The notes: generated by a model not told the origin, from the sequence alone. Numbered from the stretch's first letter, positions 53,601 to 62,220 are shown. The stretch: 64,000 nucleotides of DNA from an uncultured Lachnospiraceae bacterium (GCA_902780385.1 CACZFF010000016.1:30880-94879); one strand, 5' to 3'. Translations and numbers: made by a program.

Positions 53601-54394
53601 CCGGATCCGGCTGTGCCGGCGCCTGCGGTCTCTGCAGGGGGTTCTTTGGCAGGAGCGGCCTTCCAGCCTTGCTCAGCCGCCTTGCCGCTGTCTTTTTCAG
53701 GACCCGCACTGCTACTGCTGTCTCCCGTATTAGCGGAGGATTCTTTGTCGGCTGTATCGCTGCTTTCTGTATTGCCGGCGGATTCTTTGTCGGCTGTATC
53801 GCTGCCTTCTGTTTTGCCGGCGGATCCTTTGTCGGCTGCATTGCTGTCTTCCGCATTGCCGGCGGATCCTTTGTCGGCTGTATCACTGCCTTCTATATTG
53901 CCGGCGGATTCCTTGTCGGCTGTATCGCTGCCTTCTGTTTTGCCGGCGGATTCCTTGTCGGCTGTTTCGCTGCCTTCTGTTTTGCCGGCGGATTCCGTTT
54001 CAGCAGTATTACTGCCTTTAGAAGCGGGGGCTGCTTTGTCCCCGTCTGCAGCTTCAGTCTCCTTCTGATCCCGGCTGTCTGCCGGAGTCTGCGCAGCGTG
54101 GGTGGCAGCCCCGGTATCTGATCCTGATGATTCTGACTTCGGGGAATCAGTGTTTTTAGAATCTGTCCCGGCAGAAGAAGCCTCTGCGGAGTCTGTCTCA
54201 GCGGGAGAAGTCTCTTTGGACATTTTTGCCGTGGAGGCTGCCGACGTCTCTGTGCGGCCAGGCTCTGCGGCGGCAGCAGGGAATGCCGCCTGTGCACTGA
54301 GGAGGATCAGGCAAAGAATAAATGCCGTGAGCCGTTTTGCAAGGGCTTTTCCGTTAGAGAATGTGATTCTGTTCATCTGGCTGTGATCATCCAT
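50633..54394 (-). CDS. large cell-wall-anchored protein with Ig-like repeats
   Basis: A 1253-residue surface protein. Signal peptide to about residue 43 (FILCLILLSAQAAFPAAAA). Residues about 45-290 are a Ser/Ala/Glu/Thr-rich stalk with seven 14-residue repeats of the type ESAGKTEGSDTADK. Next a PPC-like domain (YFRFRPETSGMYYFYTDG), then about seven Ig-like modules of 95 residues, each starting like LKAWPEG and ending like CLVSDTYGN. Near the end are GHDWGPWTVTKKATLTKEGT and CSRCGEKQTR, common in Lachnospiraceae surface proteins, then a Ser-rich linker and a sortase-like SPRTGD, a membrane helix and RRRTK. It probably works as an adhesin. No sortase gene is in the window. Confidence 0.9.
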   Translation of the reverse strand: MDDHSQMNRITFSNGKALAKRLTAFILCLILLSAQAAFPAAAAEPGRTETSAASTAKMSKETSPAETDSAEASSAGTDSKNTDSPKSESSGSDTGAATHAAQTPADSRDQKETEAADGDKAAPASKGSNTAETESAGKTEGSETADKESAGKTEGSDTADKESAGNIEGSDTADKGSAGNAEDSNAADKGSAGKTEGSDTADKESAGNTESSDTADKESSANTGDSSSSAGPEKDSGKAAEQGWKAAPAKEPPAETAGAGTAGSGQTDLISAPPASEAVQTPAMLRAVTTSDFENAITLHVGDQIPVNISISNPCRYFRFRPETSGMYYFYTDGTTGDAYGELYDDKAVLLAECDDIVEGDNRNFGIVYPCQAGRDYYLRARQYNYGPDSFTVSVSKEESSRPQVYRVGDRNRTFTPGAEASLSVSAHSDSPFTYVWTWDSYARSVQDGIPGADSETFTFKVERTGVLHCTVIDKEDPSLWDNCTFLISIDNKLKAWPEGNNEDDPNRTIITGPGKDISLRTMVSAVETDQLSFQWYRMTDDGDEPIEGADSDTYTVPAGSPSSYYYCAVSDPYGGERTVVFNTRINHLRVYPEGCRKSETSRTLIVKKDDPARLSVAVDADSKEGLVYRWYRQYPSDETLIEGADKSSWTIPKVTEAEGIVCIVTDPYGNSGFCYFYITFQDLQVWPEGGQPGDWSIEYNVKAGESLTLAAKVSPKETGPLTYRWLDNDYEEIPGADGPSFRTPAIKTNSTYTCEVSDSYGNTESCYFLVYTNHLKAWPEGAKEGSDTADVSVAYGEPAQLKVHVSADDPEGISYVWIDSEYDTIEGEVSDSLTTGNITRPTSYSCLVSDTYGNETYVYFKVSSNHLTARAEGHEEDGIFTVVYVEAGEDAVLRVTADSDTPDEIGYRWYDGRSGSYFYDKTEYDSFVTLENCTSNTQWRCMVYDPYGNQINLFFLVRINNHLKAYPAGTSENTTETTVRADENGHVDLEVTTEAANTAGIRYLWYYGPAVDETPGLSIEENSSRLQDTITEKTDYTCLVRDVYGNEKTIIFHALPAEKEHVHTWGTPVYTWADDLSSVTASRTCADCGETETETVSTSSEVTKPASCEAAGETKYTAVFSNEAFSQQEKVVQAPAPLGHDWGPWTVTKKATLTKEGTEEHTCSRCGEKQTRSTEKLKEQEKPEKSEEGSPSDSGSSARHGSSSKSGGSSKSGSRASSPRTGDESSVMVWISLAVISAAGLTVLLLLRRRTK

Positions 54395-54584
54395 TGGAAA
54401 TTCTTTCTGCGTGTTTCTGTGAAAGTTGACAGTTACATAGATGTATCATCTTAGGGTATGGATCGTCCCGACAAAGAGTACATGATGAAAACAATGCTCC
54501 GGAGATACTGCGCATCTGCGCGCTTTGCTCTTGCTTCTTGTTTTCATCATTTCCATGTTACTATTTTTTGGGGGAAATGCAAAT

Positions 54585-54938
54585 TCAGGAAAACTCATCT
54601 GCAGGCATCGGTTCCAGATACCGCACAGCTTTCCCTGTCGCCAGGGCATACTCAATTTCCGACCGGGTACTGGAACCGATATAGCCGCCGACATTGATCA
54701 CAAATATCTCGTCGGCCAAGTCTATCTTCCGTTTGTGCATGTCATCCAGCATTTCCTTGGTCTTTGTAAGGGTGTCCTCGGACATGCCCTCCCAGACCTC
54801 TGTGTCACCGGAATGCCCGAACAGGCCGACACTGATCACAATATTGCCCTCCAGGGTCAGCCGCTTCTGTGCCTCTATAAAAGCCTCTTTAAAACGGGTA
54901 CTGCCGCAGAGGGTGATCACCTTGTATTTTCCTACCAT
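54585..54938 (-). CDS. nucleoside 2-deoxyribosyltransferase-like protein (DUF4406-like)
   Basis: A 117-residue protein with the start YKVITLCGSTRFKEAFIEAQ, then HKRKIDLADEIFVINVGGYI and GSSTRSEIEYALATGKAVRY, which match the small nucleoside deoxyribosyltransferase-like fold. It may move or hydrolyse deoxyribose groups on nucleosides or act on related nucleotides; the exact reaction is unknown. AGGGAAA precedes the ATG. It is next to the MazG-like gene, another nucleotide-related protein, on the same strand. Confidence 0.88.
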   Translation of the reverse strand: MVGKYKVITLCGSTRFKEAFIEAQKRLTLEGNIVISVGLFGHSGDTEVWEGMSEDTLTKTKEMLDDMHKRKIDLADEIFVINVGGYIGSSTRSEIEYALATGKAVRYLEPMPADEFS

Positions 54939-55077
54939 GGTAGCTTTCCCTTATCATTACCATTATTACCTGAAATATCCATTAAGTTCACTGAATCAAC
55001 CACTGAAAGCACTGAAAATGCCCCAACTTACAGTTCGGTACTTGCTCCGCTATACGACAGTAAACAGTTCTTACAGG

Positions 55078-55398
55078 TTAAAGGCTGTCGTATTTGGCCG
55101 CAATGCCGCGTGCTTTCTCAACCGGATATTTTTCCTCATTCTGATCCATCTTGCGGTTGACAATCTCGTCCTCATCCAGTCCGAGTTTATCAAGCATATT
55201 CCGGCAGTAGACGAGCACATCCGCCAGCTCTTCACTGACGTGGCCAATGTCATACTCCGTATCAGACCATTGAAAGCATTCCAGAAGCTCACATGCCTCA
55301 ATAGCAATGGATTTTGCAAGATTTGCAGGCGTGTGGAACTGGTCCCAGTCACGGTCTTCGGTGAATTTTCTGATTCGCTCAAGGGTTTGCTGCGTCAT
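55078..55398 (-). CDS. MazG-like nucleotide pyrophosphohydrolase
   Basis: A 106-residue all-alpha NTP pyrophosphatase of the dCTPase/MazG-like group. The metal-binding ExxE...ExxD motifs are IEACELLECFQW and SEELADVLVYCR; VEKARGIAAKYD is the usual C-terminus. Members clear dCTP or modified dNTPs. It lies 155 bases downstream of the restriction island and 139 bases before the deoxyribosyltransferase-like gene. Confidence 0.92.
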   Translation of the reverse strand: MTQQTLERIRKFTEDRDWDQFHTPANLAKSIAIEACELLECFQWSDTEYDIGHVSEELADVLVYCRNMLDKLGLDEDEIVNRKMDQNEEKYPVEKARGIAAKYDSL

Positions 55399-55552
55399 TC
55401 AAGTGCCTTTCTATTGTTTATGCCCAATTCTGAATATTTTTATTCAGGACTATTTCGCCCCTACACTTTTTTAACAGCGTCAATGTTCAACATATATCAG
55501 TTCTTTAACAATCTTGTCCGTCAACTTATGCTTTGTAGCAAAGCTAGTTACT

Positions 55553-58500
55553 CTAAGCTGCCAGCGCATTGGCATTGACCTGTTCTATCACCCGACGGAT
55601 TCCCATCCATACAGAAATATCTGTGAACACTTCGATAATATTTCCCTGATCTGTAAATGGCGGTCCCTGTAAAACAGATAAGTCTTTCATCATGCCGTTT
55701 TGTACAATATACTCTATTATCTGGTTGACAAAATAAATCTGCCTGCTGTCGAGATTTGTCTCGTTCAGATATTCTGAAAATGCCTCTTTCGCTGCATTCA
55801 TATCCAAACCGACAATCTCTCGAACGAACTCGCCAAGAGGTTTTTCACCATATTCCGCTTCGTATTCCTGCTTTGTACCGACCTCACTCCACAGAATATT
55901 CTCCAAAACTTCCACATCCTCACTGGTGAGCGGTTTATTGTGTTTCAGCTTCGAAATCACAATATTATCCTGATGTTGACGCACGTAGTATTCAGCCTTG
56001 GCTTTATAGTTTTTCAGATCATCGCTCTCGAGCTCCGACTCTTTCCAATCCATGGACAGAATCTCGTCATCGAAGTTTGTTTCAAATATACGGCTTATAT
56101 CAGGAATATACTTGATAAGATCTCTGAGTCTTTCCCTGATGAGTTCGAATTCTTCGATACCGGCATTGTCCAGATAATCCGTATGAAGGATTTTATCTAT
56201 AAACTCTGCCTGTGCTGAGATCGCCGGAATATTACCAACACTTGCAATCGCAGATACTTTCTTCAGCAGATCATTCTTTCCGCGGCTGTATTTCTTGCCG
56301 CTGAGGTAGGCAAGTTCTATACCATACATCAATGCGTCAAAACGCAGCGCCTTGGCATCATCATTTTCCGGTTCAATCAAAGGCGCAAGTTCTTTACGTA
56401 CATTGATCGTGTCTTCATATGTAAGGACCTGATAATTCTTCTTCTCGGAAAACTGTTCCACATACTTTAGATGCTGATGTACAGCAAAATTATCCCTGTT
56501 CAGCTCAAGGACTTTTCCTGACATCTGGTCAATCAGTGCATTCCGGTAAGCAATCAGCCGTTCAGTTTGGAATTGAAGATCCTGAAGCTTAAACGTGATT
56601 TCAAACTGTAAGCCGAAAATAGCCCCCTGCAATGCAATCATTGTAGGAGTAGGCTTACCCGGGTTCATACGGAAGAATTCGAAATTGCCGCAAAAGTCAA
56701 AGATATAGAACTTTTGCTTATCCATTCCGTCAAGCAGTCCCGGGCAAAGGCGTGTCCCCCTGCCAATCATCTGCCAGAATTTCGCCTTGCTCATGACTTT
56801 TTTGAAGAACACAAGGTTCAGTACCTGCGGCACATCAATTCCTGTATCAAGCATATCTACCGAAATTGCAATCTGAGGCAGTTTCCGGGGATCCGAAAAT
56901 TCATCAATGGCACTCTGCGCATAGTTGATATAATTATCAATAACCTTTGCGTAATCCTTTAAATGGGGATATTCTTTCCCGAATATTTCATATATTTTCT
57001 CGGCGTGTTTATGGTTTTTGGCAAATATTATCGTCTTGCCAATCTTATTGCCGTAATCAATCTTCAGTCCGTTCGTCATGAGGATATTCAAGACCTCCCG
57101 GATTGTATCCTCATTAAAAAGCCATTCATTCAGTGCAGATGAAGCTATGCTCTCTGGAAGATCGCCGTCCTCATCTTTAAATGTATCCTCATATGCCTGC
57201 TTGTCTTCTTCAGATAACTCATCATAAACAATGCCCTGCTGGATAAACTTCAGGACAGTCTCTACTGACATATAATCTACAAGATAGCCATCCTGTACTG
57301 CCTGTGCAAGATCGTACCCGTATGTCGGAACACCGTTTTCCAATTCAAAAACGGAGTAAGTATTTTTGTCGATCTCATCCTTGGGAGTTGCAGTCAAACC
57401 GACCAGAGGAGCATCGAAGTAATTAAAAATATCTCTGTATTTGTTATAAATCGACCTGTGCGCCTCATCACAGATCACCAGATCAAAATGCCCGCAGGAG
57501 AACAGCTTTCCTTCCTCATCCTGCACGGAATCAATGCAATTCATCATTGTCTGGTAAGTGGAAAAAACACCGTGCGCCTGGAAGTTATCCTTCTCCTCAC
57601 AAAGATTTGTGACAGAGAAATCCGGAAGCAGATTTACAAAACTTCGCTTTGCCTGTGTTACAAGAGAATTACGGTCGGCAAGAAACAGAATATTTTTTAT
57701 CCATCCATGCTCCAGTAGTACTTTCGTCAAAGCAATAACTGTACGGGTCTTACCGGATCCGGTAGCCATTACCAGCAATGCTTTACGTCTGTTCTTATTG
57801 CCAAAGCTGTCGCATACTGCTTTGATAGCAGCTTCCTGATAATATCGGCCTGCTATTGTTTTATCTACAGCAATATAATTCAGTTTGCTGCGCATTCTCT
57901 GTAGATTAAACAGCTTCTCCAGATCACGCTTGGAATAGATGGTAGATATTTTCCTCTCCGGATACTGATTATCTACAATACGCGTATCAAATCCATTGGT
58001 AAGAAATACAACCGGCCTTGCAGCCTGTTTATTCTGAATCAAATCAGCATAAAGCTTTGCCTGCTGCCTTCCCTTGGAGACATCCACGCAGGTCCGTTTC
58101 GCTTCAATCACTGCCAGAACACGGCCGTCATCTCCCATCAGGGCATAATCAGCATATCCCTGTTCCGATTTGTTTGGCATGCCGGGAATATGGTATTCAT
58201 TGATCCAGTTCTTGCCCTCAACCCATCCGGCATCATCCAGCATAGCGTCTATATAGAGCTTTCTGGTCTCATATTCTGAGATATCTAAAGGCTTTGGAGT
58301 GTATGTCTGCTGTTGTTCTTCTCTTCTGGATGTCAACTGCTCACGTAGAGCAGCGTTTTCTTTCATGAGTTCAGACAGCTTCAACTCAGCTTCAGCCACT
58401 TTCGCTTCATCAGCAACCTGCTGCGGTTTTTCCGTCTGCTCCAGAAGTCCGGGATCAAATTTTCCTTCAACATAGTGGTCTGCATAGCAATAAGCCACAA

Positions 58501-58858
58501 AATCCATAAAGTAATACAGATTTTCCAGGCTTAAAACCACCTGTTCTCTGGTTATCTTTTTCCCTGAATGAGCTGCCTTGTTCCCGAGCTTTCGAATATA
58601 ATCCATTCGCAGAAGCAGATCCGCGTCGACAATGCCCCTGAACTCATCTGTATTCATCAGACTTACCAGCTTATCATCCCAGGGCATCACAAGAGAACTA
58701 TCAACGGAATACATCCATTTGATAGCAAACTCCATAGCACGACGGCAGGTGAGCGCAGATGATGCATAATCAATCGGCATGATCTTTTCTGCCGAAACAG
58801 CGATGTCTGAGAACGCATCGAATTTAGGTTCTGATTTTATGAAGTCAAAATTGGTCAT
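55553..58858 (-). CDS. hsdR: Type I restriction enzyme, R subunit
   Basis: The 1101-residue translocase and nuclease subunit. N-terminal DUF4145 domain (1-140), a coiled coil, the nuclease site with VLAVIEAKRT, helicase motifs MATGSGKTRTVIALT (Walker A), VICDEAHRSIYNKYRD (DEAH), VGLTATP and MIGRGTRLCPG, and a C-terminal EcoEI-type R domain. All catalytic motifs are present. It cuts unmodified foreign DNA together with HsdM and HsdS. It is the last gene of the island, 53 bases after an hsdS. hsdM is not in the window. Confidence 0.95.
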   Translation of the reverse strand: MTNFDFIKSEPKFDAFSDIAVSAEKIMPIDYASSALTCRRAMEFAIKWMYSVDSSLVMPWDDKLVSLMNTDEFRGIVDADLLLRMDYIRKLGNKAAHSGKKITREQVVLSLENLYYFMDFVAYCYADHYVEGKFDPGLLEQTEKPQQVADEAKVAEAELKLSELMKENAALREQLTSRREEQQQTYTPKPLDISEYETRKLYIDAMLDDAGWVEGKNWINEYHIPGMPNKSEQGYADYALMGDDGRVLAVIEAKRTCVDVSKGRQQAKLYADLIQNKQAARPVVFLTNGFDTRIVDNQYPERKISTIYSKRDLEKLFNLQRMRSKLNYIAVDKTIAGRYYQEAAIKAVCDSFGNKNRRKALLVMATGSGKTRTVIALTKVLLEHGWIKNILFLADRNSLVTQAKRSFVNLLPDFSVTNLCEEKDNFQAHGVFSTYQTMMNCIDSVQDEEGKLFSCGHFDLVICDEAHRSIYNKYRDIFNYFDAPLVGLTATPKDEIDKNTYSVFELENGVPTYGYDLAQAVQDGYLVDYMSVETVLKFIQQGIVYDELSEEDKQAYEDTFKDEDGDLPESIASSALNEWLFNEDTIREVLNILMTNGLKIDYGNKIGKTIIFAKNHKHAEKIYEIFGKEYPHLKDYAKVIDNYINYAQSAIDEFSDPRKLPQIAISVDMLDTGIDVPQVLNLVFFKKVMSKAKFWQMIGRGTRLCPGLLDGMDKQKFYIFDFCGNFEFFRMNPGKPTPTMIALQGAIFGLQFEITFKLQDLQFQTERLIAYRNALIDQMSGKVLELNRDNFAVHQHLKYVEQFSEKKNYQVLTYEDTINVRKELAPLIEPENDDAKALRFDALMYGIELAYLSGKKYSRGKNDLLKKVSAIASVGNIPAISAQAEFIDKILHTDYLDNAGIEEFELIRERLRDLIKYIPDISRIFETNFDDEILSMDWKESELESDDLKNYKAKAEYYVRQHQDNIVISKLKHNKPLTSEDVEVLENILWSEVGTKQEYEAEYGEKPLGEFVREIVGLDMNAAKEAFSEYLNETNLDSRQIYFVNQIIEYIVQNGMMKDLSVLQGPPFTDQGNIIEVFTDISVWMGIRRVIEQVNANALAA

Positions 58859-58911
58859 GAAACATCACACCTTTCGCTTCTGCTTAAGTATTTTGTTATC
58901 AAGAAAAGTCA

Positions 58912-59970
58912 TTAGGATGCTAACCTATGCATCGTTTTATAGTTCAACTCTCTACGTGATTTGGATTTGTCGACCTGAGCGATGAAATCAACGAACGCCT
59001 TCTGAAGGCTCATAGGCGGAAGCATCAGCCGAAGCTTATTATATTTCCCAACATTGAAGTGTTGTTGAGCCGCACCGCCAGTTCCTTCTTCTATCTGTCG
59101 TTTACCATGCGGCATATTTGTGTATGTACACAAATAATACGGATTTATTTGCTTGGTATTGGGTCTTGCAATGATAATATCTATAGCATTACAACCTTCA
59201 TACTGTTTTGGTACAACACACGCTGTTCCTGGCGCACCAGAACGGACTATAAGCAGGTCATTCTCTTTTAGTTGGGATTTTGCGTTCTTATCATTTCCTT
59301 CATTAGAGAAGTACACCCAATCACCGTCTTTGATAGTCATCGGACCAATGTTAAGTGATCGGAAAGCTTTTATCCCATGCTCAGCATCTGTATAGTACTG
59401 AGCCGGCTTGATGACAACTCCAACAGACACATTAGCAACATCCTCAACACTAATAACAGGCCATTGATACGGGTTTGATTCATCACCAAACATCTCTACA
59501 AATCGGGCTTTGATAAGGTTCTCTAACAACCTAAGTTGGTTGTTCCGTAAAGAAATGATTTGCTCAATCTTCCCAAGTCTGTCAACTATAGTAGTTTGAG
59601 TATCAATTTTAGGAATATCAATATCGATTTTGAGTAAATCTGTTTTGGTTAGACTAGGAATTGTTACAGCTTTATTTAAACGTTCAAAATCATAACGTAG
59701 ACAAAAATAGTAGAGATATCTCGGAAGAAGTAGCTCTTTCTTAGCTTCAAGTCCAAACGCTGTATCAACATTCCAAAATGGCACATCAACAAAAATTGGC
59801 TTGTTAATGTTCCCCTTTCTGCCAATAATTACAGTGTTTGCATTGCAAATATAATTATCGGCATACCCCATTATGCCTCCACTTCCATAAATGGGATACT
59901 TTCCGTTTGGATTCTCTACTGCACGTTGGTTTTTTCCATTCTTGATTTCAAGAACATCCTCAAATGTCAT
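58912..59970 (-). CDS. hsdS: Type I restriction specificity subunit, copy 1
   Basis: A 352-residue HsdS with two target recognition domains. TRD1 (about 1-135: MTFEDVLEIKNGKNQ), the central helix IEQIISLRNNQLRLLENLIKA ending RFVEMFGD, TRD2 (175-325: NVSVGVVIKPAQYYTDAEHG) and a short end with FIAQVDKSKSRRELN. The end is shorter than the helix of copy 2 (which has ETQLLFNSLMQEYF), so it may be a rearranged C-terminus. Motif QVDKSK is shared by both copies. The ribosome region TGTGGGGATGAA is the same as upstream of copy 2, suggesting duplication. A recombinase gene lies just upstream. Confidence 0.9.
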   Translation of the reverse strand: MTFEDVLEIKNGKNQRAVENPNGKYPIYGSGGIMGYADNYICNANTVIIGRKGNINKPIFVDVPFWNVDTAFGLEAKKELLLPRYLYYFCLRYDFERLNKAVTIPSLTKTDLLKIDIDIPKIDTQTTIVDRLGKIEQIISLRNNQLRLLENLIKARFVEMFGDESNPYQWPVISVEDVANVSVGVVIKPAQYYTDAEHGIKAFRSLNIGPMTIKDGDWVYFSNEGNDKNAKSQLKENDLLIVRSGAPGTACVVPKQYEGCNAIDIIIARPNTKQINPYYLCTYTNMPHGKRQIEEGTGGAAQQHFNVGKYNKLRLMLPPMSLQKAFVDFIAQVDKSKSRRELNYKTMHRLAS

Positions 59971-59989
59971 CTTTCATCCCCACAAAAAC

Positions 59990-60016
59990 TATTTGTCGAC
60001 CAGTAATCGACAAATA
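59990..60016. other. 27-bp inverted repeat, candidate recombinase site
   Basis: TATTTGTCGA and TCGACAAATA are perfect 10-base arms around a 7-base spacer, the layout of tyrosine recombinase core sites. The half-site GTCGACAAAT also occurs in both hsdS genes in the codons for QVDKS. It lies between the recombinase stop and the hsdS start. Confidence 0.5.
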
Positions 60017-60031
60017 ACAAGATGCAATTTT

Positions 60032-61003
60032 TCAGGCAATGAATTTCCTGTGGGATGCTTTCACATTATTCTGATTTACAATGGCATAGTGCATGGTTGT
60101 ATCAATTTGTGAGTGTCCAAGTATTCTCTGTACCTGTTCAATCGGCATACCTTTGTCAATTGCTCTTGTAGCCATTGTTCGACGGAACTTATGGGGATGA
60201 ATTTTAATCATATTAAGTTTTCTGCCGAGTTTTCTTAGTCGAATCTCCACGCCGCTAATTTTTAGGCGGTCATGGGGTTCATCGAGAGTAACGAACAGAG
60301 CAGGATTATTATCTGTTCTGGTTGATAAATAATCTTGAAGATGAAGTTTTGCTTTAGCATCAAAATATACTCGGCGCTCTTTTTCTCCTTTTCCATATAC
60401 AATACATTCTCGTTCATCAAAATTGATGTCTGAGATATCGAGATTGACCAGTTCTCCGACGCGCATTCCAGTTGAATACAGAAGATCAATTATCGCAATA
60501 TCACGAACAACATCACAATTGTCACGGAGCTTTTCAATATCCTCATCAGAGATTGTTTCTTTTACTGTGGTTTTCGTTTTAATTTTGTGGATTCTTTTCA
60601 TCGGACTTTTAAGAATGTGATCCTCTTCTTCCAACCATGAAAAGAAACTGGAAAGATTTCTTCGGATGTTGTCCACGGTTGATTTACCACAATTGTTGAT
60701 TTTCTGATAATCTGTGAGATATTTCCTTAACTGATCTGTATTCATTTTTCTGACCGGCAGATTCTGATGTGAAAACAAATGCTCGATTGTTGTCCTATAA
60801 TATTTTAATGTTCTCGGAGAACATCCCTCAATTCGTTTGGCATTGATGAACATTTCCAGATACTCTTCATTTTTAGCAGGATTTGGTTGTTTCTCCTCCT
60901 CATCAAAACGCTTTAATAGTACTTCCTGCAGCTTTTTTAACTGGAAAACAGTAAGCTCTTCAGCCATATCGTTCAGTATCTCAAATATAATAATGTTCTT
61001 CAT
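60032..61003 (-). CDS. tyrosine recombinase/integrase
   Basis: A 323-residue XerC/D-like recombinase. N-terminal core-binding domain (EYLEMFINAKRIEGCSPRTL), catalytic domain with the first Arg in STGMRVGELV, HPHKFRRTMATRA (His-x-x-Arg) and LGHSQIDTTMHYA with the tyrosine nucleophile. The ATG with GGAGG eight bases upstream is chosen; the longer reading has no such site. Recombinases beside hsdS genes often shuffle or invert their recognition domains and so switch the specificity of the Type I enzyme; it could also be a leftover integrase. It lies between the two hsdS copies. Confidence 0.93.
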   Translation of the reverse strand: MKNIIIFEILNDMAEELTVFQLKKLQEVLLKRFDEEEKQPNPAKNEEYLEMFINAKRIEGCSPRTLKYYRTTIEHLFSHQNLPVRKMNTDQLRKYLTDYQKINNCGKSTVDNIRRNLSSFFSWLEEEDHILKSPMKRIHKIKTKTTVKETISDEDIEKLRDNCDVVRDIAIIDLLYSTGMRVGELVNLDISDINFDERECIVYGKGEKERRVYFDAKAKLHLQDYLSTRTDNNPALFVTLDEPHDRLKISGVEIRLRKLGRKLNMIKIHPHKFRRTMATRAIDKGMPIEQVQRILGHSQIDTTMHYAIVNQNNVKASHRKFIA

Positions 61004-61059
61004 TCCAGCTTCCTCCGTTTTTAACCGAGTATAGCAGGAAAAAGCACTCTTCACGATCT

Positions 61060-61470
61060 TTAACCACTCTGACAGGAAGCTTTTTCCCATGCATTTCCAA
61101 GGGATGTTTCATGTAAAGGAGAGTAATGAGTGTATAGCCATTCAGGAGACACAACATCCAGTATTTCCCGGAAAGAAAGACCCTTTTCATATCGGACAAA
61201 TACATATAATTCTGCCATCCAGTGCATGATTATATGATCCACATCATTTTCGGTCTCTTTAAGATTATTTTCTCGAACAATATCATTGAACACATTAATC
61301 GGCTGTTTCAGAACATGATATTCAGAGCCTTCATCTGCACGAATACGGCTGTATGTCCTGCTATAAGCTTCAATCATGTCGAAAGGATCAAATTTTGAAT
61401 CCGCGAATAAATCAAACAACTGGATCACATGTCTGCGATCCACTTCTCTAATCAGATCATCGTCTCTCAT
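61060..61470 (-). CDS. small protein overlapping the DUF3990 gene, possible antitoxin partner
   Basis: A 136-residue protein that I do not recognise. It is acidic and helical (REVDRRHVIQLFDLFADSKF, DVDHIIMHWMAELYVFVRY), without a DNA-binding motif that I can see. Its ATG lies inside the end of the DUF3990 gene, overlapping it by 14 bases, so the two are translated together. Pairing of DUF3990 with a small partner is known for toxin-antitoxin-like loci, so this may be the neutraliser; this is inference. A longer reading upstream is less likely. Confidence 0.7.
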   Translation of the reverse strand: MRDDDLIREVDRRHVIQLFDLFADSKFDPFDMIEAYSRTYSRIRADEGSEYHVLKQPINVFNDIVRENNLKETENDVDHIIMHWMAELYVFVRYEKGLSFREILDVVSPEWLYTHYSPLHETSLGNAWEKASCQSG

Positions 61471-62164
61471 AGTATCCCAACTCTCTGTTATAGGAATATG
61501 TATTTGTATTAGCATCAATAACACTAATCTCCGGAACCTGATATCTTTTCGCAATCTGGAGTCGACGCTGTTGTAGGAAATGGAGTACTTCTTTTCTTGC
61601 TGCGCTTATCTCTATGCCCGTTTGTTCAGAAGGTTCAGGAGTAAAAGCATCAATGAACTTTATTCGAGCAAATGCTTTCTTGCTTTTCAAAAAATATTGC
61701 TCTCCCAGTTCTCCCCTGTAGAAGAGTCTTTGAACCTCTTCGACAGTTATCTCACCTGACATAAATGCCTCAATTACATCCCCGTAGCTATCATCAGCTC
61801 TGTACCCTACAATCAAATCCGCATCTGAAGTATTGATTTTGTATCTGTCGACAAATTCCCCAGAAAACTCGCGAGCAATAGCTGAAGTAACACCACGGTT
61901 TGAAATAACCTCTGCAACCCAAGCCATAGTGCCATAGGAGTCAAGTTCAATTACATTTAAGTCAGAAATATCTATTTGATAATGGCTCACTCTGGTTGCT
62001 TTCGTTCCATACAAAAGTGCCCATTCTGAAGCTCTGTGAATAATACGTGTTGTATAAAATCCGCTGCCATAGTCATTATCTGGCTTTCCTATGCCAAAAG
62101 TCGGCAACTCCACGATATGATCTGACCCATGATATAAATCAATAATATTTTGATCGGCAGACAT
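61457..62164 (-). CDS. DUF3990 protein, putative ADP-ribosyltransferase-fold toxin
   Basis: A 235-residue protein starting IDLYHGSDHIVELPTFGIGK, then NDYGSGFYTTRIIHRASEWA. The LYHGS and GxGFYTT motifs define DUF3990, proposed to have an ADP-ribosyltransferase-like fold; the HxS and later YRADDSYGDVIEAF region fit an active NAD-binding site. GGAGG lies four bases before the ATG. It sits inside the restriction island between hsdS copy 2 and the recombinase and shares a transcript with the overlapping small gene. Toxin activity is inferred from the family, not seen here. Confidence 0.82.
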   Translation of the reverse strand: MSADQNIIDLYHGSDHIVELPTFGIGKPDNDYGSGFYTTRIIHRASEWALLYGTKATRVSHYQIDISDLNVIELDSYGTMAWVAEVISNRGVTSAIAREFSGEFVDRYKINTSDADLIVGYRADDSYGDVIEAFMSGEITVEEVQRLFYRGELGEQYFLKSKKAFARIKFIDAFTPEPSEQTGIEISAARKEVLHFLQQRRLQIAKRYQVPEISVIDANTNTYSYNRELGYYERR

Positions 62165-62220
62165 ATAACCTCCTGTTGGCGTTATGAAAAAAACGGATTA
62201 CCACATATTACGTATAAATA

